NCBI RefSeq assembly: GCF_000721235.1
Contig: NZ_JOFH01000001.1
Coordinates: 124,001 to 188,000 of the forward strand
Direction: 5' to 3'
Length of the DNA stretch: 64,000 bases
Origin: Streptomyces olivaceus
Lineage (GTDB): Bacteria; Actinomycetota; Actinomycetes; Streptomycetales; Streptomycetaceae
In this document: positions 53,784 to 64,000 of the stretch, piece by piece
Layout of the letters: each line of letters starts with the position of its first letter
Numbering within the stretch: the first letter of the stretch is position 1
Position numbers and translations under genes: made by a program
Notes under the pieces: generated by a model
Seen by the model: only the letters and a program-made list of their open reading frames with translations
Database searches by the model: none
What the model was told of the DNA's origin: nothing

Positions 53784-56093
53784 ATGGACACACTGGTTCG
53801 GCGCTCGCCCTGGGTGGGGGCGCTGGCCTGGTGCGTGGCGGTGCTGAGCCTGACGGTGCTGGCCGCGGCGGCCGTCGTACGCAGCACGGTGCTCGATCCC
53901 GGCTTCTACGGCCAGGCGCTGGAGGACGAGCACGCCTACCAGCGCTTCTACGACGAGGTACTGGTGGATCCCGGCAGTACGCCGCTGACCAGTGAGCTGC
54001 TCGACCGGCTGCCCGTGCCGCAGTCGACCATCACCTCGAACCTCAAGGTGGTGATCCCGCCGGAGACGCTGCGGGCCATGGGCGAGGGGCAGATCACCGA
54101 GGTGGTCCACTACCTGGAGGGCGAGCGCGACCGGCTGCGGATCACCGTCGACCTGGAGCCCGTCGTCGCCAACGTCGAGCGGCTCAGCCAGGCGTACTTC
54201 GGTGACGCCGTCGCCGCCCTGCAGAAGCGGTCCGAGCCCGACTTCCAGGCCTTCGTGCAGCGGCTGTCGGACCTCGTCGCGCAGGTGGTGGCCGGTGAGG
54301 CGCCGCTGGACGAGCTGCCGACGCTGCCGCTGTCGCACGGCCAGGCGGTCGCGGCCACGGACGCGTTGATGCGCCTGGTGCCGGGCGACGCGGCCCGGGA
54401 CGGCATCGAGGACACCGTGCGGACTGCGCTGGACCGGGGTGACGTGGCCTCGGCGCTGGCCGCGCTCGCGCCGGTCGCCCTGACGGACCAGGTCCGCGAG
54501 GCCGCCGGTGAGCTGCTGCGGGAGGCCGAGCGGGGCACGTGGGTCGTGACGGTCGACGTGGACCCGTCGGCCGAGGCGCTGGCGCCGCTGAACCGCGCCC
54601 GCAACGTGACCCGGCTCTTCCAGGACGTGGTGGAACCGGCGGCCGCGGTGCTCTGCGCCGCCGCGCTCACCCTGCTGTGGCTCTCCACGCCCTCGCCCGC
54701 CGGACGGCGGCTGATGCCGCTGGGCTGGGTGCCGGCGGCGGCCGCCGCGTTACTGGCGCTGACGGTGCTCGTGCTGCGCCTGACGCTGGGCGACGCCCTG
54801 TTCGTCCCGCCCGAGTCGTGGCCCCCGGCGGCGTCGGGGCTGCTCGCCGACGTGCAGACCGCCGCGCTCGACCGGCTGCTGACCACCGCGGTCGTCGTCG
54901 CGGTCATCCTGCTCGCCGCGGGTGCCCTGCTCATCACCGTCGGCTGGGCCCGGCAGACGCGGCCCAGCGTGCCGGTCCTCACCGACCCGCGGCACGTTCC
55001 CGCACTGACCTTCACCGTGACCGCCTGCGCCCTGGTCGGGACGATGCTGGCGCCGGTGGCGATCACCGGCTCCTCGCCCCGCATCTGCCAGGGCGGCGCC
55101 GAGTTGTGCGACGCCCGCTACGACGAGATCGCCCAGCTCGCCTCGCACAACGCGATGGCCACGACGGCGGACCGGTTCATCGGGCCGCTGCAGGACCCGG
55201 ACATCGTCGGCCAACTGGACGCCGGGGTGCGGGTGCTGCTTCTGGACACGCACCGCTGGGAGCGGCCCGAGGAGGTCGCGGAGCGGCTGAACACCTCGGA
55301 CTTCTCCGCGGCCGAGCGCCGGCGGCTCACCGGGATCCTGAAGCGGGTCAACCCGCCGCACCCGGGGCTGTGGCTGTGCCACTCGGTGTGCGGCGCCGGG
55401 GCGCTGGAACTGACGCCGACGCTGCGGCAGATCGGTGAGTGGCTGCGCGACAACCCCACGGAGATCGTCACCCTGGTCCTGCAGGACGGCGTGGACGCGG
55501 TGACGACCCAGAACGCCTTCCGGCAGGCCGGACTCTCCGACCTGCTGTACGAGCCGGACCGGGACCCGGACCGCCCGTGGCCGAAGCTCGGGGACATGGT
55601 CGACGGTGGCCGGCGGCTGGTCGTCTTCGCCGAGAAGGCGGACGGCCCGGCGCCCTGGTACCGCAACCTCTACCGGTACGGCATGGAGACGCCCTTCGCC
55701 TTCCGCAGTCCCGACGAGATGTCCTGCCTGCCCAACCGGGGCGGCTCGGACAAGCGGCTGTTCCTGCTCAACCACTTCGTCACGGCCGGCGGCGGACTGC
55801 GCCTCGACGCCGGGGTCGTCAACTCCCGGCAGCGGGTGCTGGAACGGGCGCACAACTGCGAGCGGCAGCGCGGCAGACCGGTCAACTTCGTCGCGGTGGA
55901 CTACGCGACGATCGGTGACGCGCTCGGCGCGGTGGACGAGCTGAACGCCGAGCGGCTCCGGGACGACACCCGCGTTCCCGTCGAACGGTCGCCGGACCGG
56001 CTCGGCGGCGCGGACGCCCGGCGACGCGGTGGTGCTCCGCGCCGCCGGGCGGGTTCCGGCCGGCTCTCTCCCGGTCGGCTGCCTCCCGGCTGA
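53784..56093 (+). CDS. Membrane protein with extracellular PI-PLC-like domain
   Basis: 769 residues. There is a helix at about 10-33, then a helical domain of about 240 residues outside the membrane, and further helices near 285-305, 315-340, 365-385 and 400-425. The C-terminal domain (about 430-740) resembles phosphatidylinositol-specific phospholipase C X-domains, with the paired catalytic histidines His455 (LASHNAMAT) and His533 (LCHSVCGAG) and VRVLLLDTHRWERPEEV. Codon 323 is TTA (54750-54752), so translation may need bldA. The C-terminal 30 residues are Arg/Gly/Pro low complexity. The substrate is unknown. Confidence 0.75.
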   Translation: MDTLVRRSPWVGALAWCVAVLSLTVLAAAAVVRSTVLDPGFYGQALEDEHAYQRFYDEVLVDPGSTPLTSELLDRLPVPQSTITSNLKVVIPPETLRAMGEGQITEVVHYLEGERDRLRITVDLEPVVANVERLSQAYFGDAVAALQKRSEPDFQAFVQRLSDLVAQVVAGEAPLDELPTLPLSHGQAVAATDALMRLVPGDAARDGIEDTVRTALDRGDVASALAALAPVALTDQVREAAGELLREAERGTWVVTVDVDPSAEALAPLNRARNVTRLFQDVVEPAAAVLCAAALTLLWLSTPSPAGRRLMPLGWVPAAAAALLALTVLVLRLTLGDALFVPPESWPPAASGLLADVQTAALDRLLTTAVVVAVILLAAGALLITVGWARQTRPSVPVLTDPRHVPALTFTVTACALVGTMLAPVAITGSSPRICQGGAELCDARYDEIAQLASHNAMATTADRFIGPLQDPDIVGQLDAGVRVLLLDTHRWERPEEVAERLNTSDFSAAERRRLTGILKRVNPPHPGLWLCHSVCGAGALELTPTLRQIGEWLRDNPTEIVTLVLQDGVDAVTTQNAFRQAGLSDLLYEPDRDPDRPWPKLGDMVDGGRRLVVFAEKADGPAPWYRNLYRYGMETPFAFRSPDEMSCLPNRGGSDKRLFLLNHFVTAGGGLRLDAGVVNSRQRVLERAHNCERQRGRPVNFVAVDYATIGDALGAVDELNAERLRDDTRVPVERSPDRLGGADARRRGGAPRRRAGSGRLSPGRLPPG

Positions 56094-56144
56094 CCGACTC
56101 CTCGTCGGCTGCCTTCCGGCCGGCTCTCCGCTACCGGTCGGCCG

Positions 56145-59100
56145 CTACCGGTCGATGGTGAACTGGGAGCCCGGCTCGATCCGGATGTCCTCCTCGGCCG
56201 AGTCGGTGATCGTGACGTCGGTGAGTGTCGCGCTGCCGCGGGCACCGCCCATCGCGAGGATGCCGGAGCCGTTGTTCGACTTGTCGATGCGGACGTTGTC
56301 GATCTTCACGCCCGGCATCGCGCCGCCTCCCGTCTTGAACTGGATGCCGTCGTAGGTCGAGTCGAGGATCTCGGTGTCCCTGATGGTCACGCCCGGGATG
56401 TCCTGGCCCTGGGCGAAGAGGGTGATGGCTCCGAACTCCTGGGCCTCGCCCCAGAACGCGCCGCCCGTGCGGTGCAGGGCGTTGCCCGCGATGAGCGTCT
56501 GCCCGGAGAAGGGCAGCGGGTCGTGGTCGGTGGCGAGCATGATGCCGGGGTAGTTCATGGTGTCGGAGACGACGTTGTTCTCGACGGTGTTGCCGTAACC
56601 GCCGTACACCGCGATGCCGTTGGCGCGCCAGGGCAGCTGGATGGTGTTGTTGCGGAAGCGGTTGTCGTGGCCGACGTCCACGGAGGTGTCCTTCACGTAC
56701 TTGTTGGCCCAGACGGCGAGCGAGTCGTCGCCGGTGGTCCGGAACGAGGAGTCGTAGACCGTGGAGTTGCGGGTGCCGTTGGAGAAGTTGATGCCGTCGG
56801 CGTAGGTGTCGCGGACGCGCATGCCGGTGAACTCCAGGCCGTCACCGGGTCCCCACAGTTCGGGGATGTTCGAGTAGTCGCGGCCGACCCAGACGCCGAC
56901 GTTGGCGTGCTCGATCCACACGTTGCTGATCTCGGTGTCCTTGCCGAAGCGGCCGTTGAGCCCGACGCCGCCCTCCTGGTTGCCGTCGCCGCCGCGGATG
57001 GTGCCCGAGCCGAAGATGGCGAGGTCGGAGATCCGGGTGTTGTCGTCGATGTCGAAGCCGAAGTTGCCCTCGTGCGGGTGGTTGATGCCCCCCGCCTCGT
57101 GCGGCGGGGTCAGGGTGTAGAGCTGGGAGTGCCACATCCCGGCGCCCCGGACGGTCACGTCGCTGATGCCGACCTGGTTGTACTGGCCGCGGTCCTGCGG
57201 GTCGTCGGTGAGGATCTTCTGCTCCTGGCGCCACTGCCCGGCCGGGATCCACACGCAGTCGATCCTGCCGTTCTGGTCGTCGGTGACGGCGCGCTGGATG
57301 GCGTCGGTGTCGTCGAGTCCGTCACCGGGGACGGCGCCGTACTCGGTGATGGAGGTGCACTCGGCCGGCTTCTCCTTGGGCGGCGCGACCTGCTCCAGGT
57401 CGATCAGGTCGATGACGTAGAAGTCGGCCGAGTCGCCCGCGTCGCGCTGGAGCCGGAACTCGGTGCCCTGCGGGAAGGTGCGGTCGAGCAGCGCGTGGGA
57501 CTCGTCGAAGAGCCTTCGCGCGTCGCCACCGGGCCGGTTGGTGAGCCCCTCGGGGTCGTCGGTGCTGCCGTACAGCCAGCTGTGCTTGGAGGTCAGGGTC
57601 AGTTTCTGCACGAACTCGCCGTCGGCGTAGAGGCTGAGGGTGGCCTCGGTCCCCCCGCCGCCGGGGGCGTCGGGGATGGAGTTGCGCACCACGACGGAGT
57701 TGGTGGGTGTGGTCGAGGTGAACCCGACGTACTCGCCGGTGGAGTCGAGCCGGACGGACGCGCGGCCCGAGGACTCGGTGCCGAAGTTGGTGTGCCCGAA
57801 GGTGCGCTCGGCGTCGGTGGTGAGCAGGGTCCCGTCGTAACGGCCGTCCTCCGCCTCGTACTCGGTGTACGGCACGGCGGCTCCGCGCCCGACGACGAGG
57901 GACTTGGCGAGGACGTTGTTGTTCTCGTTGGTCTCGGCGACGGCGTCGGTGGCGTCGGCGGTGGCGGAGAGGGTGACCCCGCCGCCGGTCGCCGTCCAGG
58001 TACCGCCGACCGGCACGTCCACCGTGGCACCCGCCGCGACGGCGCCGGTGTCGCCGTCCAGCGTGGTGGATCCCGCCCGGACGCGGGTCACCGACCCCGC
58101 CTCGGCGGCGCCGGTGCCGCGGTTGTGCACGGCGACGGTGAAGGAGACCTTCGCGCCCACCGCCGGGTTGGCGGGGCTGGTGGTGATCGAGCGCACCTCC
58201 AGGTCGGGTCCGGGGGCCCGGTCGACGACCAGCCGGTCGGTGGCGGCGCGGCTGTTGTTGGTGTCGTCGAGTTCGGCGACGGTGTCGTTCGGGTCGGCCA
58301 CCGCGGTGACCGCGTAACTCCCGGCCGGGTGGGCGCCGGTGGCGACGGCGACCTCGGCGGACTCGCCGGGTCCGAGTGCGGGGACGGGGGCGCTGCCGGC
58401 CGTGGTGCCCTCCACGGTGACCTCGGTGGTCGTCGCGGCGGAGGGCGCGGTGCCGGCGTTGCGGACCGTGGTGTTCACGGTGACCTCGTCGCGCTCGTCC
58501 GGCTCGGCGGGCGACCAGTCGAGTCCGGTGACCGTGAGGTCGGGCGCGGGCGCGGCGGTGCCGAGCACCTGGAACTCGGCGACCTGGCCGCCGGGTGCGC
58601 CGGTGTTGGAGAAGAACCGCAGCCGTACGTCGGCCGCCCGGCCGCTGACCGGGATGGTGACGGTGTTGTCCCGGGCGGGGCTGAAGGCGTGGTCGGCGCG
58701 CTCGCTCAGCGCGGTGAAGTCGCTCTCGCCCTGCGCGCGGCCGAACACCTGGATGCTCTGGGTGCGGGTGGACCAGGCCGGGTCCGGGTTGAGCTTGACC
58801 ACGACCCCGCCGACGTCCGCGTCGGAGCCGAGCTTGACGGTGAGGTCGGCCGGGTGGTCGGCGGCCTCCCAGTACGTGGACGTGGAGTCGTCGGTGGCGT
58901 TGGCGGCGATGTAGTTCTGCGTGGTGGAGGTGGCCTCGGCCGGCTTGTTGCGGGCGAGGTTGGTGCCGGTGGGCGGCTCACCGGTGCCGGTCTCGTCGCC
59001 GTAGACCTCCAGTTCGGCCAGTTGCGCGGCGTTCCAGCCGGTGTTGCCGGTGATGTCGACGCGGACGTAGCGGACCTCGGCCGGGGAGGCGAGGTCGATG

Positions 59101-59540
59101 GCGACGGCGCCCGCCCGCGCGGGTCCGAAGGTCCGTGCGCCGGCGGCGTCGAGGGTACGGAACGTGGACCCGTCGGTGCTGCCCCGCAGGGAGAGGGCCT
59201 GGTCGCGGCCCTCCCAGCCGGCGGGCAGTTTGAGGACCACCCGGTCGACGTCGCGTGCGGTGCCGAGGTCGACCTGCAGCCACTCGGGGAAGGTGCCCGC
59301 CGGACCCTCCCAGTAGGTGGCCTGCTGTCCGTCGGTGGCGTTGCCCGCCGGGTACGCGGTGTGCGAGCCGCCCGCCCTGGCCGGGCGGCCGAGGGCCAGG
59401 TTGACGTCCGCGGCGGCCGTCTTCGGTCCCGTCGCCGCCTGCGCGCCGGCGGCGAGGGGCAGGGGCAGCAGACCGGCCGTCATCAGCCCGGCGACGACGG
59501 CGCCCGTGAGTGTCCGCCGGCCGAGAGATCTCCGTCTCAT
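56145..59540 (-). CDS. Secreted modular beta-helix glycosidase, likely GH87 alpha-1,3-glucanase/mycodextranase
   Basis: 1131 residues from ATG 59540. The order is: signal peptide (RRRSLGRRTLTGAVVAGLMTAGLLPLPLAAGAQA), two discoidin (F5/8C) domains (about 45-185 and 190-325), two CARDB adhesion domains (about 330-440 and 445-555), a CBM35/CBM6-like domain (about 560-715), and a right-handed parallel beta-helix from about 725. The helix contains Asp915 (YADGINFSNG) and Asp938-Asp939 (TTGDDSLAVW), an arrangement like the three catalytic aspartates of GH87 glucanases. It probably attacks fungal or plaque alpha-glucan. GH28/PL relatives are the alternative. Confidence 0.75.
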   Translation of the reverse strand: MRRRSLGRRTLTGAVVAGLMTAGLLPLPLAAGAQAATGPKTAAADVNLALGRPARAGGSHTAYPAGNATDGQQATYWEGPAGTFPEWLQVDLGTARDVDRVVLKLPAGWEGRDQALSLRGSTDGSTFRTLDAAGARTFGPARAGAVAIDLASPAEVRYVRVDITGNTGWNAAQLAELEVYGDETGTGEPPTGTNLARNKPAEATSTTQNYIAANATDDSTSTYWEAADHPADLTVKLGSDADVGGVVVKLNPDPAWSTRTQSIQVFGRAQGESDFTALSERADHAFSPARDNTVTIPVSGRAADVRLRFFSNTGAPGGQVAEFQVLGTAAPAPDLTVTGLDWSPAEPDERDEVTVNTTVRNAGTAPSAATTTEVTVEGTTAGSAPVPALGPGESAEVAVATGAHPAGSYAVTAVADPNDTVAELDDTNNSRAATDRLVVDRAPGPDLEVRSITTSPANPAVGAKVSFTVAVHNRGTGAAEAGSVTRVRAGSTTLDGDTGAVAAGATVDVPVGGTWTATGGGVTLSATADATDAVAETNENNNVLAKSLVVGRGAAVPYTEYEAEDGRYDGTLLTTDAERTFGHTNFGTESSGRASVRLDSTGEYVGFTSTTPTNSVVVRNSIPDAPGGGGTEATLSLYADGEFVQKLTLTSKHSWLYGSTDDPEGLTNRPGGDARRLFDESHALLDRTFPQGTEFRLQRDAGDSADFYVIDLIDLEQVAPPKEKPAECTSITEYGAVPGDGLDDTDAIQRAVTDDQNGRIDCVWIPAGQWRQEQKILTDDPQDRGQYNQVGISDVTVRGAGMWHSQLYTLTPPHEAGGINHPHEGNFGFDIDDNTRISDLAIFGSGTIRGGDGNQEGGVGLNGRFGKDTEISNVWIEHANVGVWVGRDYSNIPELWGPGDGLEFTGMRVRDTYADGINFSNGTRNSTVYDSSFRTTGDDSLAVWANKYVKDTSVDVGHDNRFRNNTIQLPWRANGIAVYGGYGNTVENNVVSDTMNYPGIMLATDHDPLPFSGQTLIAGNALHRTGGAFWGEAQEFGAITLFAQGQDIPGVTIRDTEILDSTYDGIQFKTGGGAMPGVKIDNVRIDKSNNGSGILAMGGARGSATLTDVTITDSAEEDIRIEPGSQFTIDR

Positions 59541-59931
59541 GGGGTCCTCTGTTCCGTGGGGAGTCGGGGAGCGGGCGCGACGGTCCGGCACGTTGAGGGG
59601 AACACCGAATATGCGCGCCAATTGAGCAGAGCAGTCGATTCCTTGCGGAAAGCGCGTCATCAGGTTTCTAGCGCGTCACCGGTTTGTCAACGGTCGCGAC
59701 TGAGGCGGGAGTTGACACGCAAATGACTTGCGCGGCTTGCTGAGCGCTTGCGCGGCACATGAGCTGCGCCTCGACGTTCATGGGGAACAGGACGGACGGC
59801 GGGCGGCACGCAAGGCACGCAAGCGGTGGGCGGAGTGAAGCAAAGTGGAGTGAAGCAAAGCGAAGGGCCGGCCCGACGCCTGGTGGCGTCGGGCCGGCCC
59901 TTGCCGGTGCGGGGTCCCCTGGGGGACGGGA
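59541..59931. other. 391-bp intergenic region: glucanase promoter side and argG terminator side
   Basis: No gene is seen. A leftward TTGACA at 59692-59687 is a candidate -35 for the glucanase, though I cannot place a convincing -10. CTTGCGCGGC is repeated near 59728-59757 and may be an operator. GGAGTGAAGCAAAGT is repeated in tandem near 59831-59860, before the argG terminator. Confidence 0.5.
59863..59902 (-). terminator. Terminator of argG
   Basis: Perfect 18-bp stem, AAGGGCCGGCCCGACGCC with its exact complement at 59885-59902, around a TGGT loop. It begins 29 bp beyond the argG stop; T-containing sequence follows on the leftward transcript. Confidence 0.95.
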
Positions 59932-61422
<1,491 letters not shown>

Positions 61423-61517
61423 TCACGGGCCCGAACGTCTCCCTCGGCGGATCCGAACGCCCTCTCCCGCACGGGTCCGCGACGCCTCCCGCGTCGCGGA
61501 CCCGCCGCCGCCTCCCC

Positions 61518-62957
61518 TCACCGGGCCGGCAGCGCCACGTACTGGTACTCCAGGAACTCCTCGATCCCGACCCTGCCGCCCTCCCGGCCGAGGCCCGACT
61601 GCTTGACGCCGCCGAAGGGCGCGGCGGGGTTGGAGACCAGGCCGGTGTTGAGCCCGACCATGCCGACCTCCAGGCGCTCACTGACCCGCAGGGCGCGGTC
61701 CAGCCCCTCGGTGAAGACGTAGCCGACGAGGCCCCAGGGGGTGTCGTTGGCACGGCGGACGGCCTCGTCCTCGTCGTCGAAGGTGAGCACCGCCGCGACG
61801 GGGCCGAAGATCTCCGTCCCCATCAGGCGGCTGTCCGGGGAGACGTCGGTGAGCACCGTGGGCGGGTAGAAGCAGCCGGGGCCTTCGGGGGTGCTGCCGC
61901 CGACCAGCACCCGGGCGCCGCGCCCGACCGCGTCCGCGACCAGTTCCTCGACCTTGGCGCGTCCCGCGGCGTCGATGAGCGGGCCGACGTCGACGCCGTC
62001 CCCGGTGCCGGGGCCCACGACGAGCGCGCCCATGCGCCGGGCGAGCCGGTCGGCGAACTCCTCGGCCACCGAGCGGTGCACGAAGAAGCGGTTGGCGGCG
62101 GTGCAGGCCTCGCCCATGTTGCGCATCTTGGCGACCATCGCGCCGTCCACGGCCGTGTCCAGGTCGGCGTCGTCGAAGACGATGAAGGGCGCGTTGCCGC
62201 CCAGCTCCATCGAGGTCCGCACGACGGTGTCCGCGCACTGCGCGAGGAGCAGCCGCCCGACGGCCGTCGAACCGGTGAAGGACAGCTTGCGGATGCGTCC
62301 ACCGCGCAGGAGCGGTTCGCAGACCTCGCCCGCCCTCGAGGTGGTGACGACGTTCAGCACGCCGTCCGGCAGTCCGGCCTCCTTGAGGATCGCGGCGAGG
62401 GCCAGGCTGGAGAGCGGGGTCTGCGGGGCCGGTTTCAGCACCATCGTGCAGCCGGCCGCGATCGCCGGGCCGATCTTGCGGGTGCCCATGGCGAGTGGGA
62501 AGTTCCACGGGGTGATCAGCAGGCAGGGGCCGACCGGGCGCCGGGAGAGCAGCATCCGGTTGCGTCCGTCGGGCAGCACTCCGTGGCCGCCGTCGATCCG
62601 GACCGCCTCCTCGGAGAACCAGCGGAAGAACTCCGCGGCATAGGCGACCTCGCCCCGGGCCTCGGCCAGTGGCTTGCCCATCTCGGAGGTCATCAGGCGC
62701 GCGAGCCCGTCCGTGCGCTCCAGGATGATCTCGTACGCCCGGCGCAGGATCTCACTGCGCGCCCTCGGAGCCGTACGTGCCCACTCCTCCTGCGCCTGCA
62801 CCGCCGCCTCCTCGGCGAGCCGGGCGTCCTTGGGTCCGGCGTCGGCGACGTGGGCGAGGATCTCGCCGGTCGCGGGGTCGTCCACGGGCATGACGGCGCC
62901 GTCCGCGGCATCCGTCCAGGTGCCCCCGACGAAGAGCTGGGTGGGGGTGTCGGTCAT
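61518..62957 (-). CDS. gabD: NAD(P)-dependent succinate-semialdehyde dehydrogenase
   Basis: 479 residues, the standard aldehyde dehydrogenase length. It has ITPWNFPLAMGTRKIGPAIAAGCTMVLKPA (cofactor and substrate channel), FTGSTAVGR, catalytic Glu in MELGGNAPFIVFDDADLD and catalytic Cys in NMGEACTAANRFFV, and ends FGGVKQSGLGREGG. It oxidises succinate semialdehyde to succinate. The GABA aminotransferase gene is upstream on the same strand with a 100-bp gap, completing the GABA shunt. Confidence 0.9.
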   Translation of the reverse strand: MTDTPTQLFVGGTWTDAADGAVMPVDDPATGEILAHVADAGPKDARLAEEAAVQAQEEWARTAPRARSEILRRAYEIILERTDGLARLMTSEMGKPLAEARGEVAYAAEFFRWFSEEAVRIDGGHGVLPDGRNRMLLSRRPVGPCLLITPWNFPLAMGTRKIGPAIAAGCTMVLKPAPQTPLSSLALAAILKEAGLPDGVLNVVTTSRAGEVCEPLLRGGRIRKLSFTGSTAVGRLLLAQCADTVVRTSMELGGNAPFIVFDDADLDTAVDGAMVAKMRNMGEACTAANRFFVHRSVAEEFADRLARRMGALVVGPGTGDGVDVGPLIDAAGRAKVEELVADAVGRGARVLVGGSTPEGPGCFYPPTVLTDVSPDSRLMGTEIFGPVAAVLTFDDEDEAVRRANDTPWGLVGYVFTEGLDRALRVSERLEVGMVGLNTGLVSNPAAPFGGVKQSGLGREGGRVGIEEFLEYQYVALPAR

Positions 62958-63057
62958 GAGGTCCCTCCTGGTCGCCGGTGTGCGGTGGGTGCGGTACGGA
63001 CGGTACGGCGGCGACGCGCGTCGGCCCTCGCCGGTACCCGGCCGGACGTCAACGCCG

Positions 63058-64000
63058 TCACCGGCCCGCTCGCGCCGTGCCGGCCTCGACCGCGGCGGAC
63101 CAGGCCCGCAGCCCCTCGTCCACGGCCGCCTCGTCGATCACCAGGGCCGGGATCATCCGCACCACCTGGTTCCAGGCCCCGCAGAGCAGGAGCAGCAGGC
63201 CCTCGTCGACGGCGGCCCGCTGCACGCGGGCGGCGGTCTCGGGGTCCGGCTCGCCGTCCTCGGTGACGAACTCGCTCGCCAGCATCAGTCCCATGCCCCG
63301 TACGTCGCCGATGGCCGGCGTACCGGCCGCGACCGCCTCCAGGCCCTGGCGCAGCCGGGCGCCCATCGTCTCGGCGTTCTCGACGAGCTTCTCGTCGCGT
63401 ACGACGTCGAGCGTGGCGCAGGCCGCCGCGCACGCGACCGCGTTGGCTCCGTACGTGCCGCCCTGGGAGCCCGCCCACGCCTTGCGCATCAGCTCCTCGG
63501 AAGCGGCGATGGCGGACAGCGGGAAGCCGCTGGCCAGCCCCTTGGCGGTGACCAGGATGTCGGGCGCGACACCGAAGTGCTCGTGGCCCCAGAACCGTCC
63601 GGTGCGGCCCACGCCGGTCTGCACCTCGTCGAGGATCAGCAGGAAGCCGTGCCGGTCGGCCCGCTCCCGCAGCCCCTCGACGAAGGCGCGGTTCGCGGGC
63701 ACGTATCCGCCCTCGCCGAGGACCGGTTCGACGATCACGGCGGCGGTGTCGGCGGGCGAGGAGATCGTCTGGAGGGTGTAGTCGAGCTCCTTGAGGGCGA
63801 AGCGGGTGGCGGTCTCCTCGTCCCAGCCGTAGCGGAAGGCCGTGGGGAAGGGAGTGACGACCACGCCGCTCATCAGCGGCGAGAACCCGGACCGGAAGCG
63901 GGTGCCGGAGGTGGTCATGGAGGCGGCGGCCACGGTCCGGCCGTGGAAACCCCCGTGGCAGACCAGCACGTTGGGACGGCCGGTGGCCTGGCGGGCCAGC
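63058..64000 (-). CDS. gabT: Class III aminotransferase, likely 4-aminobutyrate aminotransferase, 5' end outside window
   Basis: The C-terminal 314 residues are in the window; the N-terminus is cut at 64000. Fold-type I PLP features are CHGGFHGRT, AVIVEPVLGEGGYVPA, the PLP Asp in LILDEVQTGVGRTG and the Schiff-base Lys in VTAKGLASGFPLSA. The end reads LLLCGAWNQVVRMIPALVIDEAAVDEGL. The following gabD gene supports GABA as the substrate; other omega-amino acids are possible. Confidence 0.85.
   Translation of the reverse strand, partial: LARQATGRPNVLVCHGGFHGRTVAAASMTTSGTRFRSGFSPLMSGVVVTPFPTAFRYGWDEETATRFALKELDYTLQTISSPADTAAVIVEPVLGEGGYVPANRAFVEGLRERADRHGFLLILDEVQTGVGRTGRFWGHEHFGVAPDILVTAKGLASGFPLSAIAASEELMRKAWAGSQGGTYGANAVACAAACATLDVVRDEKLVENAETMGARLRQGLEAVAAGTPAIGDVRGMGLMLASEFVTEDGEPDPETAARVQRAAVDEGLLLLLCGAWNQVVRMIPALVIDEAAVDEGLRAWSAAVEAGTARAGR

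Noticed and set aside
59653..59692. Complete vegetative promoter for the glucanase
   Set aside because: TTGACA is clear, but at 16-18 bp spacing no acceptable -10 is found, so only the -35-like box is mentioned.
56472..59726. Rightward 1084-residue open frame opposite the glucanase
   Set aside because: The translation is a Gly/Val/Asp/Ala repeat-like shadow without domains; the leftward frame has a signal peptide and recognisable modules.

Overview
The window reads as a piece of a Streptomyces chromosome. It is very GC-rich, with strong G/C third-position bias, frequent GTG and TTG starts, many 4-bp ATGA gene overlaps, and two TTA leucine codons of the kind that need the bldA tRNA. The gene families are typical of that genus. 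I see no tRNA, rRNA, CRISPR array, prophage or intact insertion sequence.

Layout. 1-2428: a truncated NADP-binding oxidoreductase divergent from a LysR regulator with a T-N11-A operator, then an aldo/keto reductase. 2429-4262: a long untranslated region and an MFS transporter. 4346-14690: a C7-cyclitol (valienol/validamycin/acarbose-type) biosynthetic cluster. It has a 2-epi-5-epi-valiolone synthase, GlgC-like nucleotidyltransferase, ROK cyclitol kinase, RmlD-like reductase, double-VOC epimerase, GT2 glycosyltransferase and Fe(II) oxygenase in one leftward operon, facing a glycogen-synthase-like (pseudo)glycosyltransferase. No aminotransferase is present, so the product may be an unusual nitrogen-free carba-sugar. 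The synthase carries a TTA at codon 9.

15420-18296: a Nudix hydrolase and a PTS-dependent dihydroxyacetone kinase operon dhaKLM. 18365-21315: secreted GH75 chitosanase, a fibronectin-III lipoprotein with a DasR-like site, and a surface protein. 21263-31983: PadR regulators, FadH with a perfect 40-bp upstream palindrome, a MarR gene, a molybdenum oxidoreductase/flavin reductase pair, a CE7 esterase, a GntR regulator with a dre-like operator, and a methyltransferase. 32078-39720: a SnoaL-like protein, a short Rho paralogue, a D,D-carboxypeptidase, a desaturase, UppP, a crcB-DUF190-crcB fluoride operon, a MarR with its own palindrome and a broken sseB.

39928-53692: long-form GAPDH, then a sialic-acid scavenging locus. 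Secreted sialidase, CE7 esterase, NanA, NanK and NanE form one leftward unit. A FadR-type GntR and a four-gene Sat-like ABC transporter (with a permease-ATPase fusion) flank two operators that share one 12-base core. 53784-64000: a PI-PLC-like membrane protein with a TTA codon, a modular secreted beta-helix glucanase (GH87-like), argG with an ARG box, and gabD-gabT.

Two copies of a 180-190 bp structured dispersed repeat sit inside the cyclitol operon and the sialic-acid operon. Each overlaps the stop codon of the gene upstream of it.
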